A DNA stretch of 64,000 bases from Alphaproteobacteria bacterium (GCA_016869735.1 VGDL01000004.1:1-64000), one strand, 5' to 3'; positions 52,460 to 62,105 are shown, counted from the stretch's first letter. Numbers and translations: made by a program. The notes: generated by a model from the letters alone, not told the origin.

Positions 52460-52503
52460 GCATTTTCCGAGTCGCCAAGTGAACCCACTTGGCTTGAAAA
52501 TGC
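52460..52503 (+). repeat. 44-bp REP-like element, second tandem copy
   Basis: GCATTTTC, CGAGTC, GCCAAGTG, AACC, CACTTGGC, TT, GAAAATGC, a perfect double palindrome. It is preceded by TTTGGTC, as are most other copies, and ends one base before the DUF4159 gene's stop codon. Confidence 0.87.
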
Positions 52504-52504
52504 T

Positions 52505-55228
52505 CTAATTCCCCAACCGCTCCAATATTGCCGGCACATGCACCTGATCGCCCTTATAGTTCCCGGTCAGCGCATACATCACCAGATTAGTCCCGAAACG
52601 ATACGCCAATATGCGCTGGCGCGCCCCGCCGGGGATCGTCGCATGCGGGTGCTGGCCATTGCGGTCCATCGCCCAGGCTGCGGCCCAATCATGCCCGCCC
52701 AGGATCACCGGGCTCACGCTGTCATTGGCGCGGTCCTGATCGCGCGCCACCCAAACCTGCCCACCGGCGAAACGCCCCGGCAATTCATTCAGCAAATAAA
52801 AGGCGCGGTTCAGCACATGGTCTTCCGGCACCGGGATCAGCGGCGGTATCGCCAAATCCCGCGTCACGCGCCGAAGTGCGGCGCGCGCGCCTGGCGACAT
52901 GCCCTCGCCCGAGCCCTGATCACGCGTATCCATCAGGATAATGCCGCCCTGGCGCATGAAATCATTCAGCGCCGCCACCGCTGTTGCATTCGGCGCAGGC
53001 GCATCGGGCAGGATCGGCCAATAAAGCAGCGGGTAGAAGGAAAGATCATCCTGCCCCGGCGTCACGCCATGGGGTTCGGCCAGCGCCGCTGCCGTGCGCC
53101 GATTGACGAAATCAGCAAGCCCCGCAAGCCCGCTGCGAGAGGACTCGTCCACCGCTGCATCGCCGGTTTGGATATAGGCTAGGCGTGTTGCCAGCGCCGC
53201 GCTGCCATCGGCGCCTTGCGCGTTCACCTGCCACGGCGCCAGCGCCAGCAGCAAAAGCACAGGCAGCGCAAAACGCCGTGGCCGCCATAGCCCGCGCAGG
53301 CCAAGGGCCGCGATCAGCTCCACCAAAAACAGCGCGAAGGCAGCGGCCAAAAGCCACGGCCCCAAATCACGCTCCGCCGCTTCACCGCCCAGCGTTTCCA
53401 CACGGGCCGAAGCCGGCGGCGCCGCCATCAATTGCGGTGCGGGCAGATGGGATGAAAGGTTCAAGGCGCGGCGATAGGCGGCCTCACCAGCCGCGCCGGC
53501 GGGCCCATACCAGCCGGGCGGATGGCGCGGCGATGCGCGGGTTTCATCCAAGGCGCGCGCGGAAACGGGCGCAGCACCGGCGGGCGGCGCGCCAAGCCGG
53601 CCAAAACCATCGAGGGTTTCCAGTGGTGCGAGGGGCTGATCAGCCTCCCCCGCCGCAACGCCTGCGGAAAGGGAAACCAGCCTGCGCAGCATATCCACAA
53701 AAAGCCCGGAAAGCGGCAGGTTCGACCATTCCGCCTGCGCCGTCACATGAAACAGCACAATCCGCCCGGCGCCGCGGGTTTCTGTCGTGACCAGAGGCGT
53801 ACCATCGGCCAGCCGCGCCCAGCTACGTTCGGCCAAACGGGGCGATGGCTCCGCCAGCACTTGGCGTTCCACCGTCACCTCAGCGGGTGGGGTCAGCCCG
53901 GCAAAGGGCGAATGACCGGGGAAGGGGGCGAGGGTTTGCGGCTTTTCCCAAGTTAGCATGCCGCCCAATTGGCGTTCCCCGGCGCGCAAAGGGACCGGCA
54001 GCAGCGCATCCTGCTTCGCCGCCAGCCGAGGCCCGGCAAAGCGGATCAACGTGCCGCCCTGGCGCACCCAGGCATCGAGTGCTTCGCGTTCCTTCGGGTC
54101 CGCCAATTCACGATCCGCCAGGATCAGCACGGAAAGCCGGCGCGCCAGCAGCGCTTCCGGCGTGCCGCGACGCAATTCCGCGAATGGATCAAGTGCCCGC
54201 AGCAGATAGAAAAGCGGGCCGATGAGCGGCGCATCCGCCCCGGTATCCTCACCCGCCGCGAGACCGACCGGGCGGCGGCGGAAGCTTTCATCCAGCAGGA
54301 AAACCCCGGCCGCGCCGGCTTCCGGTTCCAATTCCAGCCGCACCATCTGGTTGCGGATTTCGCTGGGGAGTTGCAGCACGGCCTCGGCGCTGTTCGCACC
54401 GGGTGCCAAAGCTAAATCCACCCGCGCAAGGCTGGCGCCATCCCCGCCACGCGCCAGGACGGCGGCTTGCCCGGGCAGCGCCACCGGCGCTTGCAGTAGT
54501 TTTATCCGCAGCCGATCCCCTTCCAGCATGGGCGGGGCCAAAAGGCGCCTTGGCTCCGCGGGCACTTCGATCAGCGTGAGCGGCCCGGCGGCAGCCAGCG
54601 CGGCCAGAAATGCCTGAGCGTCCTGAGCCGCGCCATGATCCAACCCATCAGTCAGGAAAATGCTTTCCAAGCCGGCGTGGTTGGCGGCGCGCAGCGCAGT
54701 GAAGGCGGCCAAAGCTGCGGCGCGATCCGGCGCCCAGGGTTTGGGGCGCACCACCGCCAAGCGCGCAGCGGCTTCCTCGGCGGGCAGGAAGGCAAGCGGA
54801 TCGGCTTCGCCCTGGTTCGGTGCTGTGGTCAGCAGCGCAACCGGGCGGGCTTCGCGCATGGCGGCTTCCAGGATGCGCTGCGCCTGGCTCATCCGCCGCG
54901 CCCAATCCGGGGCGGCGGCCCAGCCATCATCCAGCACCAGCAATAACGGGCCGGATTGGCCGGTACCCGCGCTTGGCTGCCAGATGGGCCGCGCCAGGCC
55001 CAGAATAATCAAGCCCGCCACGATCAGGCGCAGTAATAACAGCCACCAGGGCGTGCGCGCCGGTGTTGCCTCGGCCGGCTGTAACTCACGCAAAATGCGC
55101 GTGGGCGGGAAGATTTGGCGCTTCGGCGCGGGCGGCGTGACCCTCAGCAGCCACCACAGCACCGGCAGCGCCGGCAATGCCAGCAACAGCCAAGGGGCGG
55201 CGAAGCCGATGGGGCCGAGTGTCAACAT
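52505..55228 (-). CDS. BatA-like / DUF4159 membrane protein
   Basis: The 907-residue protein starts with the BatA N-terminal (aerotolerance) membrane domain (PWLLLALPALPVLWWLLRVTPP, then FPPTRIL and a second helix). A long extracytoplasmic region with a VWA-like part follows (LLLVLDDGWAAAPDWARRM), then a helix near residue 640-670. It ends in a DUF4159 domain (FYPLLYWPILPD, MRQGGIILMDTRDQGSG, LNELPGRFAGGQVWV). With DUF58 and MoxR it forms a chaperone-like operon of unsettled role in envelope stress. The ATG shares a base with the DUF58 stop. Confidence 0.85.
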   Translation of the reverse strand: MLTLGPIGFAAPWLLLALPALPVLWWLLRVTPPAPKRQIFPPTRILRELQPAEATPARTPWWLLLLRLIVAGLIILGLARPIWQPSAGTGQSGPLLLVLDDGWAAAPDWARRMSQAQRILEAAMREARPVALLTTAPNQGEADPLAFLPAEEAAARLAVVRPKPWAPDRAAALAAFTALRAANHAGLESIFLTDGLDHGAAQDAQAFLAALAAAGPLTLIEVPAEPRRLLAPPMLEGDRLRIKLLQAPVALPGQAAVLARGGDGASLARVDLALAPGANSAEAVLQLPSEIRNQMVRLELEPEAGAAGVFLLDESFRRRPVGLAAGEDTGADAPLIGPLFYLLRALDPFAELRRGTPEALLARRLSVLILADRELADPKEREALDAWVRQGGTLIRFAGPRLAAKQDALLPVPLRAGERQLGGMLTWEKPQTLAPFPGHSPFAGLTPPAEVTVERQVLAEPSPRLAERSWARLADGTPLVTTETRGAGRIVLFHVTAQAEWSNLPLSGLFVDMLRRLVSLSAGVAAGEADQPLAPLETLDGFGRLGAPPAGAAPVSARALDETRASPRHPPGWYGPAGAAGEAAYRRALNLSSHLPAPQLMAAPPASARVETLGGEAAERDLGPWLLAAAFALFLVELIAALGLRGLWRPRRFALPVLLLLALAPWQVNAQGADGSAALATRLAYIQTGDAAVDESSRSGLAGLADFVNRRTAAALAEPHGVTPGQDDLSFYPLLYWPILPDAPAPNATAVAALNDFMRQGGIILMDTRDQGSGEGMSPGARAALRRVTRDLAIPPLIPVPEDHVLNRAFYLLNELPGRFAGGQVWVARDQDRANDSVSPVILGGHDWAAAWAMDRNGQHPHATIPGGARQRILAYRFGTNLVMYALTGNYKGDQVHVPAILERLGN

Positions 55229-56088
55229 CAGCCGGCCTCCAGCCGCTGAAATAGCGCCAGCAAGGCAAGCTCTGGCGGCTGATCCGTGCGATGGGTGGCG
55301 AAGCTGAAGCCAAGGGACAGTGCCAGCGCGGCCAAGCCTTCCCTGTGGCGAGTCAGCGCCGCCTGATAGGCGCCGCGCAGCGCTTCCGTGCGCGGAATGG
55401 GCGCGGGCGCGCCGCCCGAGGGGTCTTCAAAGCGGATATGGCCCGCGAAGGGCAGGGTTTCCTCGGCTGGGTCAAGGATTTGCAGCAGATGCCCGCGCAG
55501 GCCCTGCGCGGCCAAGGCGGCAAGTGCCACGCGGGTTTCCTCGAGCGGGGCCAGGAAATCACTGAACAGCACCGCACGCGCATGGCGCGGCAGGCGGGGA
55601 TCAACGGGCCCGGTGGGTTGTTCCGGCAGAAACCGCGCCAGGGGGGGCAGGGCTGCGCGCCCGATAAAGGCGCGCGGGGCGCCAAAGCCGCGCAGCCTTT
55701 CGCCCCCGCGCAGCAGCAGCGCGCCAAGCGCCAGCAGCAGCAGTTCCGCGCGTTCCTGTTTGGTGGGCAGCGTATCGCGGCTGCGCCAGGCCATGCCCGG
55801 CCCATGCGCGGACCAAAGGGCCACGGTTTGCGCGGCTTCCCATTCGGTTTCACGGATGAACACGCGGTCAGACCGCGCCGATTGCCGCCAATCCACGCGC
55901 GATGCCGCGTCGCCCGGCAGATAGGGGCGAAATTGCCAAAACGCATCGCCCTGGCCAGCACGGCGCCTTCCATGCACGCCTTGCATCACTGTCGCCGCGA
56001 TGCGTTCCGCCCGCACCAGCAGCGGGGGAAGGCGGGCGCCAAGCGCCTCCGCCCGCGCCGTCGCCGCGTGATGCGCGGCCTCAGCCAA
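55228..56088 (-). CDS. DUF58 family protein
   Basis: The 286-residue protein has the DUF58 core: GVHGRRRAGQGDAFWQFRPY, GDAASRVDWRQSARSDRVFI and TEWEAAQTVALWSA, then a VWA-like half (RAVLFSDFLAPLEETR). It is paired with MoxR AAA ATPases in many bacteria. It overlaps moxR by 8 bases. Confidence 0.92.
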   Translation of the reverse strand: MAEAAHHAATARAEALGARLPPLLVRAERIAATVMQGVHGRRRAGQGDAFWQFRPYLPGDAASRVDWRQSARSDRVFIRETEWEAAQTVALWSAHGPGMAWRSRDTLPTKQERAELLLLALGALLLRGGERLRGFGAPRAFIGRAALPPLARFLPEQPTGPVDPRLPRHARAVLFSDFLAPLEETRVALAALAAQGLRGHLLQILDPAEETLPFAGHIRFEDPSGGAPAPIPRTEALRGAYQAALTRHREGLAALALSLGFSFATHRTDQPPELALLALFQRLEAG

Positions 56089-57085
56089 GATCGGCCTTGA
56101 GCGCGGCGATCACATCGGCAAGCTTGGCCCCTTCCGCCCGCGCGGCGAAATTGAGCGCCATGCGGTGCCGCAGCACAGGTTCGGCCAGGGCCAGCACATC
56201 ACCAAGCGAAGGCGAAAGCCGCCCATCCAGAACAGCGCGGGCGCGGCTGGCGAGCATGAGCGCCTGAGCAGCGCGCGGGCCGGGGCCCCAGGCGAGGCTT
56301 TCGCGCACAATCGGCAGGTTGGCCGTTTCAGGCCGGGCGCCGCGCACCAGGCGCAGGATTGCTTCCAGCACCTTCTCCCCCACCGGCATGCGGCGGATCA
56401 GCGCTTGCGCGGCCAGCAATTCATCCGCCGTCAGAGCCTGGGGTGGCGGGGCTTCTGGTGCACCGGTAGTCGCCAGCAGCATGGCGCGTTCTGCGGCCTC
56501 ATCCGGGTAGCTTATCGCGATTTCCAGCAGGAAGCGGTCAAGCTGCGCTTCCGGCAGGGGGTAGGTGCCTTCCTGTTCGATCGGGTTTTGCGTGGCCAGC
56601 ACATGAAAGGGCCGCGGCAAGGGGTGGATCTCCCCGGCAATCGCCACACGCTGTTCCTGCATGGCCTGCAGCAGCGCCGATTGCGTGCGGGGGGAGGCGC
56701 GGTTGATTTCATCCGCCATCAGCAATTGGCAGAAGATCGGCCCCTTCAGGAAGCGAAAGCCGCGCCGGCCATCGGCCTGATCTTCCAGCACCTCACTGCC
56801 CAGGATATCGGCCGGCATCAGATCTGGCGTGAATTGCACCCGCCTGGCATCCAGCCCCATCACCTGACCGAGCGTTTCCACCAGCCGGGTCTTGCCCAGG
56901 CCCGGCACGCCCACCAGCAGCACATGCCCGCCCGAGAGCAGCCCGATCAGGCTTTGTTCCACCACATCGCCCTGGCCATAGATGGCGGCGCCGATGGCAG
57001 CCCTGACGCCGGCCAGCTTTTGGCCCAGTTTTTCAACTTCCTGCACCAGGAATGTCGCTTCCTTGGCTTCAGCACCTTCACGCAT
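56081..57085 (-). CDS. MoxR family AAA+ ATPase
   Basis: The 334-residue AAA+ protein has Walker A GVPGLGKTR, Walker B with the sensor segment LLMADEINRASPRTQSALLQAM, ATQNPIEQEGTYPLPEAQLDRF, and the C-terminal lid. MoxR proteins are thought to act as chaperones for VWA-domain partners such as the two genes downstream. I start it at the ATG at 57085; the frame is open 19 codons further. Confidence 0.94.
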   Translation of the reverse strand: MREGAEAKEATFLVQEVEKLGQKLAGVRAAIGAAIYGQGDVVEQSLIGLLSGGHVLLVGVPGLGKTRLVETLGQVMGLDARRVQFTPDLMPADILGSEVLEDQADGRRGFRFLKGPIFCQLLMADEINRASPRTQSALLQAMQEQRVAIAGEIHPLPRPFHVLATQNPIEQEGTYPLPEAQLDRFLLEIAISYPDEAAERAMLLATTGAPEAPPPQALTADELLAAQALIRRMPVGEKVLEAILRLVRGARPETANLPIVRESLAWGPGPRAAQALMLASRARAVLDGRLSPSLGDVLALAEPVLRHRMALNFAARAEGAKLADVIAALKADLG

Positions 57086-57189
57086 GCGGGATAGGCTCCC
57101 TATATTGCAGGAATCGTTTTCGGGACTCGCCCCCGCCTGCAATCAGGTTGGGTGGCAAGGGGTCACACGGCAAGGGTCGAGCAAAGATT

Positions 57190-57783
57190 ATGGCGTTTCA
57201 GGATGCGGCGAAAGAAAGAAATCACGCGCATGCCGATGTAATGGAAGGGCGCGCGCCCCGCCAGCGCCATGATGCCGGGGACCTTGCCATCCGAATCGCC
57301 CGCGACGGCACCTGGTATTATCGCGGTAGCCCAATCGCCCGGAAGGAAATGGTCTGCCTGTTCGGTTCGGTGCTGAAGCGGGGTGCGGATGGGTCCTATA
57401 TCCTGGAAACCCCGGTGGAGCGCGGGCGGATTGAAGTTGAGGACGCGCCCTTCATCGCCGTTGAATTGTTCTGGCGCGATTGTGATTGCGGCGATGGCGC
57501 GCCGCGCCAATGCCTCAGCTTCCGCACCAATCTGGATGAAATGGTGACCGCCGATGCGGAACACCCCATCCGCGTGCATCTGGACCCCATCAGCCGCGAA
57601 CCGCGCCCCTATATCACTGTCCGCCCAGGGCTGGAGGCGCGGATCAATCGCGCGGTGTTTTACGAATTGGTGGCGCTGGCGCAGCCTGAGACTGTGAATG
57701 GCCGCCAGGTGCTTGGCGTTTGGAGTGAGGGGATGTTCTTCCCCATAGATGAAGCGCCCATCCTGGATCTGCCGGAAGCGTGA
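57190..57783 (+). CDS. DUF1285 protein
   Basis: The 197-residue protein has the DUF1285 pattern IRIARDGTWYYRGSPIARKEM, LFGSVLKRGADGSYILETPVE, VEDAPFIAVELF and the C-terminal VFYELVALA with GVWSEGMFFPI. Its function is unknown. Its stop overlaps the NUDIX GTG start (GTGA), and four genes run on together to cca. Confidence 0.88.
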   Translation: MAFQDAAKERNHAHADVMEGRAPRQRHDAGDLAIRIARDGTWYYRGSPIARKEMVCLFGSVLKRGADGSYILETPVERGRIEVEDAPFIAVELFWRDCDCGDGAPRQCLSFRTNLDEMVTADAEHPIRVHLDPISREPRPYITVRPGLEARINRAVFYELVALAQPETVNGRQVLGVWSEGMFFPIDEAPILDLPEA

Positions 57784-58400
57784 GCGGGCAGTTCGCGTTT
57801 CCGCTGACAGTTGCAGCGCTGCAGGCGCGCATAGCTGACCCCTTAAGGCTACGCGCGGATCGGCCCGCGCCGCCGGAAGATGTGGAACGCGCCGCGCGCG
57901 CGGGTGGGCGCATGACGCCGGCGGCAGTGCTGGTGCCGCTGGTGCTGCACCCGGAACCGACCGTGCTGCTGACCTTGCGCTCGGCTGATTTGAAGGCGCA
58001 TGCGGGGCAGGTTTCCTTCCCCGGTGGCCGGCTTGAAGGAGGCGAAGACCCCATCACCGCCGCGCTGCGAGAGACTGAGGAAGAAATCGGCATCCATGCT
58101 GGCCTGCCGGAGATTGTCGGCGAATTGCCGCCCTTGCTGACCGGGACGGGATTTATCATCACGCCGGTGGTGGCGCTGCTGCGCCCGCCTTTTGCGTTGA
58201 AGCCTGATCCGGGGGAGGTGGCGGAGACGTTTGAATATCCTCTGGCCCATGTGACAGATCCCGCCAAGCCGGAACGCCGGTCACGTGAATTTCGTGGTGA
58301 GACGCGGGAATTCTGGGTCTGGCCGCATGAACGCCATTACATCTGGGGTGCCACCGCTTCCGTGCTGGTGACGCTTGCTTCCGTGCTCCGCCAAGATTGA
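57780..58400 (+). CDS. NUDIX hydrolase, CoA pyrophosphatase type
   Basis: The 206-residue protein has the CoA-specific upstream motif LLTLRSADLKAHAGQVSFPGG joined to the Nudix box GGEDPITAALRETEEEIGI (GX5EX7REUXEEXGU). It should cleave CoA or acyl-CoA to phosphopantetheine and 3',5'-ADP. The start is GTG in overlap with the previous stop. Confidence 0.88.
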   Translation: MSGQFAFPLTVAALQARIADPLRLRADRPAPPEDVERAARAGGRMTPAAVLVPLVLHPEPTVLLTLRSADLKAHAGQVSFPGGRLEGGEDPITAALRETEEEIGIHAGLPEIVGELPPLLTGTGFIITPVVALLRPPFALKPDPGEVAETFEYPLAHVTDPAKPERRSREFRGETREFWVWPHERHYIWGATASVLVTLASVLRQD

Positions 58401-58431
58401 GCGCTTATGATTGCGGCGAGACAATAAGCCC

Positions 58432-58680
58432 GTGCCCTATCTGATCGAAGCCTTGCTGTTCCTGGCGCCCTTTGCGGCGTTTTTCGTCTGGCGCCGGCTC
58501 AATCCGGGACGCGAGCCAGGTACCGTATTGCTGGTGCTGGCCGGTTGCGGTGCGGCTTTGATGCTGGCCGGCGCCCTTTGGTATGGGCTGTCACGCGCCA
58601 GCGCGCCGGGTTCGAAATATATCCCCGCCCGGATTGATGGCACCGAAATCACGCCAGGTCATATGGAGCCGCGCCGATGA
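58432..58680 (+). CDS. DUF6111 family small membrane protein
   Basis: The 82-residue protein has two membrane helices (ALLFLAPFAAFFVWR and VLLVLAGCGAALMLAGALWY) and the tail YIPARIDGTEITPGHMEPRR, as in DUF6111. GTG at 58432 is the likely start because helix one follows at once; a TTG seven codons upstream is possible. The stop overlaps the cca start (ATGA), and the same pairing is common in relatives as I recall. Confidence 0.75.
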   Translation: MPYLIEALLFLAPFAAFFVWRRLNPGREPGTVLLVLAGCGAALMLAGALWYGLSRASAPGSKYIPARIDGTEITPGHMEPRR

Positions 58681-59888
58681 GCGCGACGGAACAGCGCCTG
58701 GCAGCCTTGCCCGCATTTCTGACCGCGCCCGCCACCGCTAAGGTTTTGGCCGCATTGCCTGGCAGCCGCGCGGTGGGTGGCGCGGTGCGTGATGCTTTGG
58801 CGGGCTTGCCGGTTGCGGATGTGGATATCGCGGCACCACTGCCGCCGGAGGACATCATCGCGCGATTAAGCGCTGCCGGCTGCAAGGTGTTTGAAACCGG
58901 CTTGGCGCATGGCACGGTGACCGCTGTTTGGGACCATCATCCGATTGAAGTGACGGCGCTAAGGCGCGATGTGCTGACCGATGGCCGCCATGCTGAAGTG
59001 GCCTGGACGACAGATTGGCGTGAAGACGCGGCGCGGCGCGACTTCACCATCAATGCCATGTCGCTTGGCGCGGATGGTGTGCTGCATGATTACTTCGGCG
59101 GGCGTGAGGATTTGACGCGCGGCGTGGTGCGGTTTGTTGGTGATCCTGCAACGCGTTTGGCCGAGGATTATCTCAGGCTGCTGCGCTTCTTTCGCTTTCA
59201 GGCGCGCTACGGCAAGGGCGCGCCGGATGCAGTGGCGTTACGCGCCATTCGCGCAGCCATTCCTGGCCTCGCGCGGCTTTCGGTTGAGCGCATCTGGATG
59301 GAAATCAAGCGCATCCTGATGGTGGCGGAACCCGTGCCGGCGCTACGCCTGATGGCAGAGCTTGGCGTATTGCCCGCGATCCTGCCGGAAATTGCTGCAC
59401 CGGATATTGAATGTGTTGCGCGGTTGGTGGTGCTTTGGGCGCCGGCAGAAGCCTTGCTTCGCCTTGCGGCTTTGGGCGGTGCCGCGCCAGGGCTTGCTGC
59501 GCGGTTGAAGTTTTCATTGGCTGAGACACGCGCGCTGCGTTTCCTGCAAGAAGCCGAAAAACCAGGCGCGGCGGTTGACGCAGCAGAATTTCGCCGTTGG
59601 CGCGCACGGCATGACGCGGTGGCGTTGGAAACTCAGGAAGCCGCGCTGTGGTTGGCGGATGCGCGCGAAGGTGCCACGCCACTGCGCGCTACGCTGCGCG
59701 CAACCTTGCACACCGAAGCCGCGCCGGTTTTTCCCCTACAGGGGCGTGATCTTTTGGCAGCGGGTGCCACCCCCGGCCCGGCACTCGGTGCGCTATTGGC
59801 GCGGGTTGAGACGTTTTGGATCGCGGGGGGGTGCGTTGCGGATCACGCCGCCTGCCTTGCGGAAGCAAAACGGTTGATGGCGGCGTAA
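58677..59888 (+). CDS. cca: CCA tRNA nucleotidyltransferase (class II polynucleotide polymerase)
   Basis: The 403-residue protein has the nucleotidyltransferase head with AVGGAVRDALAGLPVADVDIA (GGxxRD and DxD metal site), and ARRDFTINAMSLGADGVLHD. The neck has RFVGDPATRLAEDYLRLLRFFRFQARY. It adds or repairs the 3' CCA of tRNA. The C-terminal body is weakly conserved, as usual. Confidence 0.92.
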   Translation: MSATEQRLAALPAFLTAPATAKVLAALPGSRAVGGAVRDALAGLPVADVDIAAPLPPEDIIARLSAAGCKVFETGLAHGTVTAVWDHHPIEVTALRRDVLTDGRHAEVAWTTDWREDAARRDFTINAMSLGADGVLHDYFGGREDLTRGVVRFVGDPATRLAEDYLRLLRFFRFQARYGKGAPDAVALRAIRAAIPGLARLSVERIWMEIKRILMVAEPVPALRLMAELGVLPAILPEIAAPDIECVARLVVLWAPAEALLRLAALGGAAPGLAARLKFSLAETRALRFLQEAEKPGAAVDAAEFRRWRARHDAVALETQEAALWLADAREGATPLRATLRATLHTEAAPVFPLQGRDLLAAGATPGPALGALLARVETFWIAGGCVADHAACLAEAKRLMAA

Positions 59889-59909
59889 ACTTCGCCACAA
59901 CCGTATGGG

Positions 59910-60422
59910 TTACTCAGGATTCGGGCGTGGTCTTGCCAGGCGCTGTTCCAAGACTTCCTTGCCCCATTGATCGCCAGCATATTCTTCAAGGCACATAAAC
60001 CCTGCCCTTTCATATAAATGCCGCGCCGCTTCCAGGCCCTTGAAGGTCCATAAATGGGTTTCCCTGAATTCCATCTGATCCGCGAAACGCAAGGCTGTGG
60101 CCAATAAGGCTTGGCCAAGACCCATGCCGCGAAAGGCATCATCCATGATGAACCAGCGCAAATGCGCGCGGCCTTCGCCCAAATCCTCACCATCAATGGC
60201 GATTGAACCGATGATGCGGTCATCCTGCATGGCAACCCAGATGCCATTCCGGGGATGGTTCAGCCGGGCACAAAAGGATGCCAAACCGCGCGCGACAACA
60301 GCTTCAAAATGCTGCCCGAAACCGGCATTGGCCGCGTAGTACAGGGCGTGCATTTCCGTCACGCGTCCAATCAGGCCAGGGCGATAGCCGGCCAGGATGC
60401 AGTTGCTGGCGTGATTGGTCAT
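59910..60422 (-). CDS. GNAT family N-acetyltransferase
   Basis: The 170-residue protein has the acetyl-CoA loop AFRGMGLGQALLATAL (R/QxxGxG/A) preceded by RIIGSIAIDG and LRWFIMDD, and the late ARHLYERAGFMC strand. The substrate is unknown. Members of this subgroup are sometimes fused to MarR regulators, but no such domain is present here. Confidence 0.85.
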   Translation of the reverse strand: MTNHASNCILAGYRPGLIGRVTEMHALYYAANAGFGQHFEAVVARGLASFCARLNHPRNGIWVAMQDDRIIGSIAIDGEDLGEGRAHLRWFIMDDAFRGMGLGQALLATALRFADQMEFRETHLWTFKGLEAARHLYERAGFMCLEEYAGDQWGKEVLEQRLARPRPNPE

Positions 60423-60491
60423 AGCCGGTTCACTTCATTCCTGAAGCATCGCAGTTTTATGGATGATGTCGCCTAGCTGCGAAGGTTGCGG

Positions 60492-62105
60492 CTATTTCGG
60501 CAGCACCGCCTGCAAGGAAGTCCGCACATGCACCGCCGCCGGGCCGGGTGCCGCCAAGACTTCCGCCAGCTTCGGCATATCCGCATCCGTTTCAATCCGC
60601 GTCACGGGCACATTGAAGGCCGCGCACCAGGTCGCGAAATCCGGATTTTCCAGGCTGGTGCCGCTGACGCGCCCCGGATGGACGCGTTCCTGATGGATGC
60701 GGATGGACGCATAGGAAGCATTGTCAGACAGGATCATCTTAAGCGGCACACCACGCGCCACCGCCACCGCGAATTCTCCGCCTGTCATGAGCGCGCCGCC
60801 ATCACCGACCAGCGCAATCACCTGCCGGCCAGGGTAGCGCAACGCCGCGGCCACGCCAGCGGGCACACCAAAACCCATGGCACCCGAAACCGGCGCCAGT
60901 AGCCGGCGCGGCGAAACCCAGGCGATCTTGCGATAGAAGGGCGCGCCGAAAGTGCCGGCATCAAGCGCGATCATCGCATCCGGCGCGGCGATTTCACCAA
61001 TCAGCTTCGCAATGCGCGCGAAGGCAACGCCATCATTATGCGTGGTGGGTGCCACTTGGCTGTCCGCGGTTTGTAAATCGCGTAGTTTTTTTGCCCAGGC
61101 GCTGCGCGCGGTGGGTGCCGCCGGTCTCTCGGCGCCAAGCGCGGCCAGTACGGCGCGGGCATCGGCGGCGACCGCAAGCTCGGTGGGAAAATGCCAGCCC
61201 AGGAAGCGCGGTTCGGCACAGATATGCGCCAAACGCTGGCCGGGCGAGGGCCAAATCCAACCCTGCGTGGTGATATCGGTCAACCGCGTGCCAAGCGCCA
61301 CCACCAAATCCGCATCGGCAAAGGCAGCGCGCTGAGCATCCGGGTTACGCAGCCCAAGATCACCCGCGTAAAGCGCGTGATCATTCGGGAAAAGATCCTG
61401 CCGGCGGAAGGAAACCGCGACCGGGGTCTGCCAAGCCTCGGCAAAGGCGAGCAAGGCTTCGCGCCCGCCTGGCGTGTCAATCGCATGGCCCGCAAGGATG
61501 ATGGGGCGTTCCGCGCCACGCAGCATGGCGGCAAGCCGCGCAACATCATCGGGCGCGGGCTGCGCCGCTGCGGCGATGGTGGCGGGCGGGATCGGCGCGG
61601 CGCAGGGTTCGGCCAGCACATCTTCCGGCAGGCTGAGCACCACCGGCCCCGGCACGCCCTGCATCGCCATGGCATAGGCGCGCGCGATCAATTCCGGCAC
61701 TTGGTCTGCGCTGGTGGCTTCCCCCACCCATTTCGCAATGCCGCCGAACATGCGGGCATAGTCAATTTCCTGGAAGGCATTGCGGCGCAAATCGCGCTTT
61801 TCCACCTGCCCGATCAGCAGGATCATCGGCACCGCATCCTGTTCCGCCGTATGCAGCGCGATGGAGGCATTGCAGGCGCCGGGGCCCCGTGAGACCAGCA
61901 CCACGCCGGGCTTGCCGGTCATTTTGCCATCGGCCACCGCCATGAAGCCCGCGCCGCCTTCGCTGCGGCAGGTAACAAGATCCATGCGCGGATGGGCATG
62001 CAGCGCATCCAGCAGCGCAATGTAACTTTCGCCGGGGACACAAAAGGCGCGGTCAATGCCTTGCGCGGCGAGGAATTCAATCAGGGCTTCGGCAGCAGTT
62101 TTCAT
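60492..62105 (-). CDS. Thiamine-pyrophosphate-dependent enzyme, acetolactate-synthase-like
   Basis: The 537-residue protein has the three domains of the ALS/benzoylformate-decarboxylase family. The N-terminal Pyr domain has the catalytic Glu in CRSEGGAGFMA, then the central domain, and the PP domain has the TPP site ALVGDGGALMTGGEFAVAVA and SDNASYASI. It is shorter than IlvB and has no IlvN partner nearby. Likely reactions are decarboxylation or carboligation of a 2-keto acid. It is divergent from a Bug-type binding protein. Confidence 0.85.
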   Translation of the reverse strand: MKTAAEALIEFLAAQGIDRAFCVPGESYIALLDALHAHPRMDLVTCRSEGGAGFMAVADGKMTGKPGVVLVSRGPGACNASIALHTAEQDAVPMILLIGQVEKRDLRRNAFQEIDYARMFGGIAKWVGEATSADQVPELIARAYAMAMQGVPGPVVLSLPEDVLAEPCAAPIPPATIAAAAQPAPDDVARLAAMLRGAERPIILAGHAIDTPGGREALLAFAEAWQTPVAVSFRRQDLFPNDHALYAGDLGLRNPDAQRAAFADADLVVALGTRLTDITTQGWIWPSPGQRLAHICAEPRFLGWHFPTELAVAADARAVLAALGAERPAAPTARSAWAKKLRDLQTADSQVAPTTHNDGVAFARIAKLIGEIAAPDAMIALDAGTFGAPFYRKIAWVSPRRLLAPVSGAMGFGVPAGVAAALRYPGRQVIALVGDGGALMTGGEFAVAVARGVPLKMILSDNASYASIRIHQERVHPGRVSGTSLENPDFATWCAAFNVPVTRIETDADMPKLAEVLAAPGPAAVHVRTSLQAVLPK

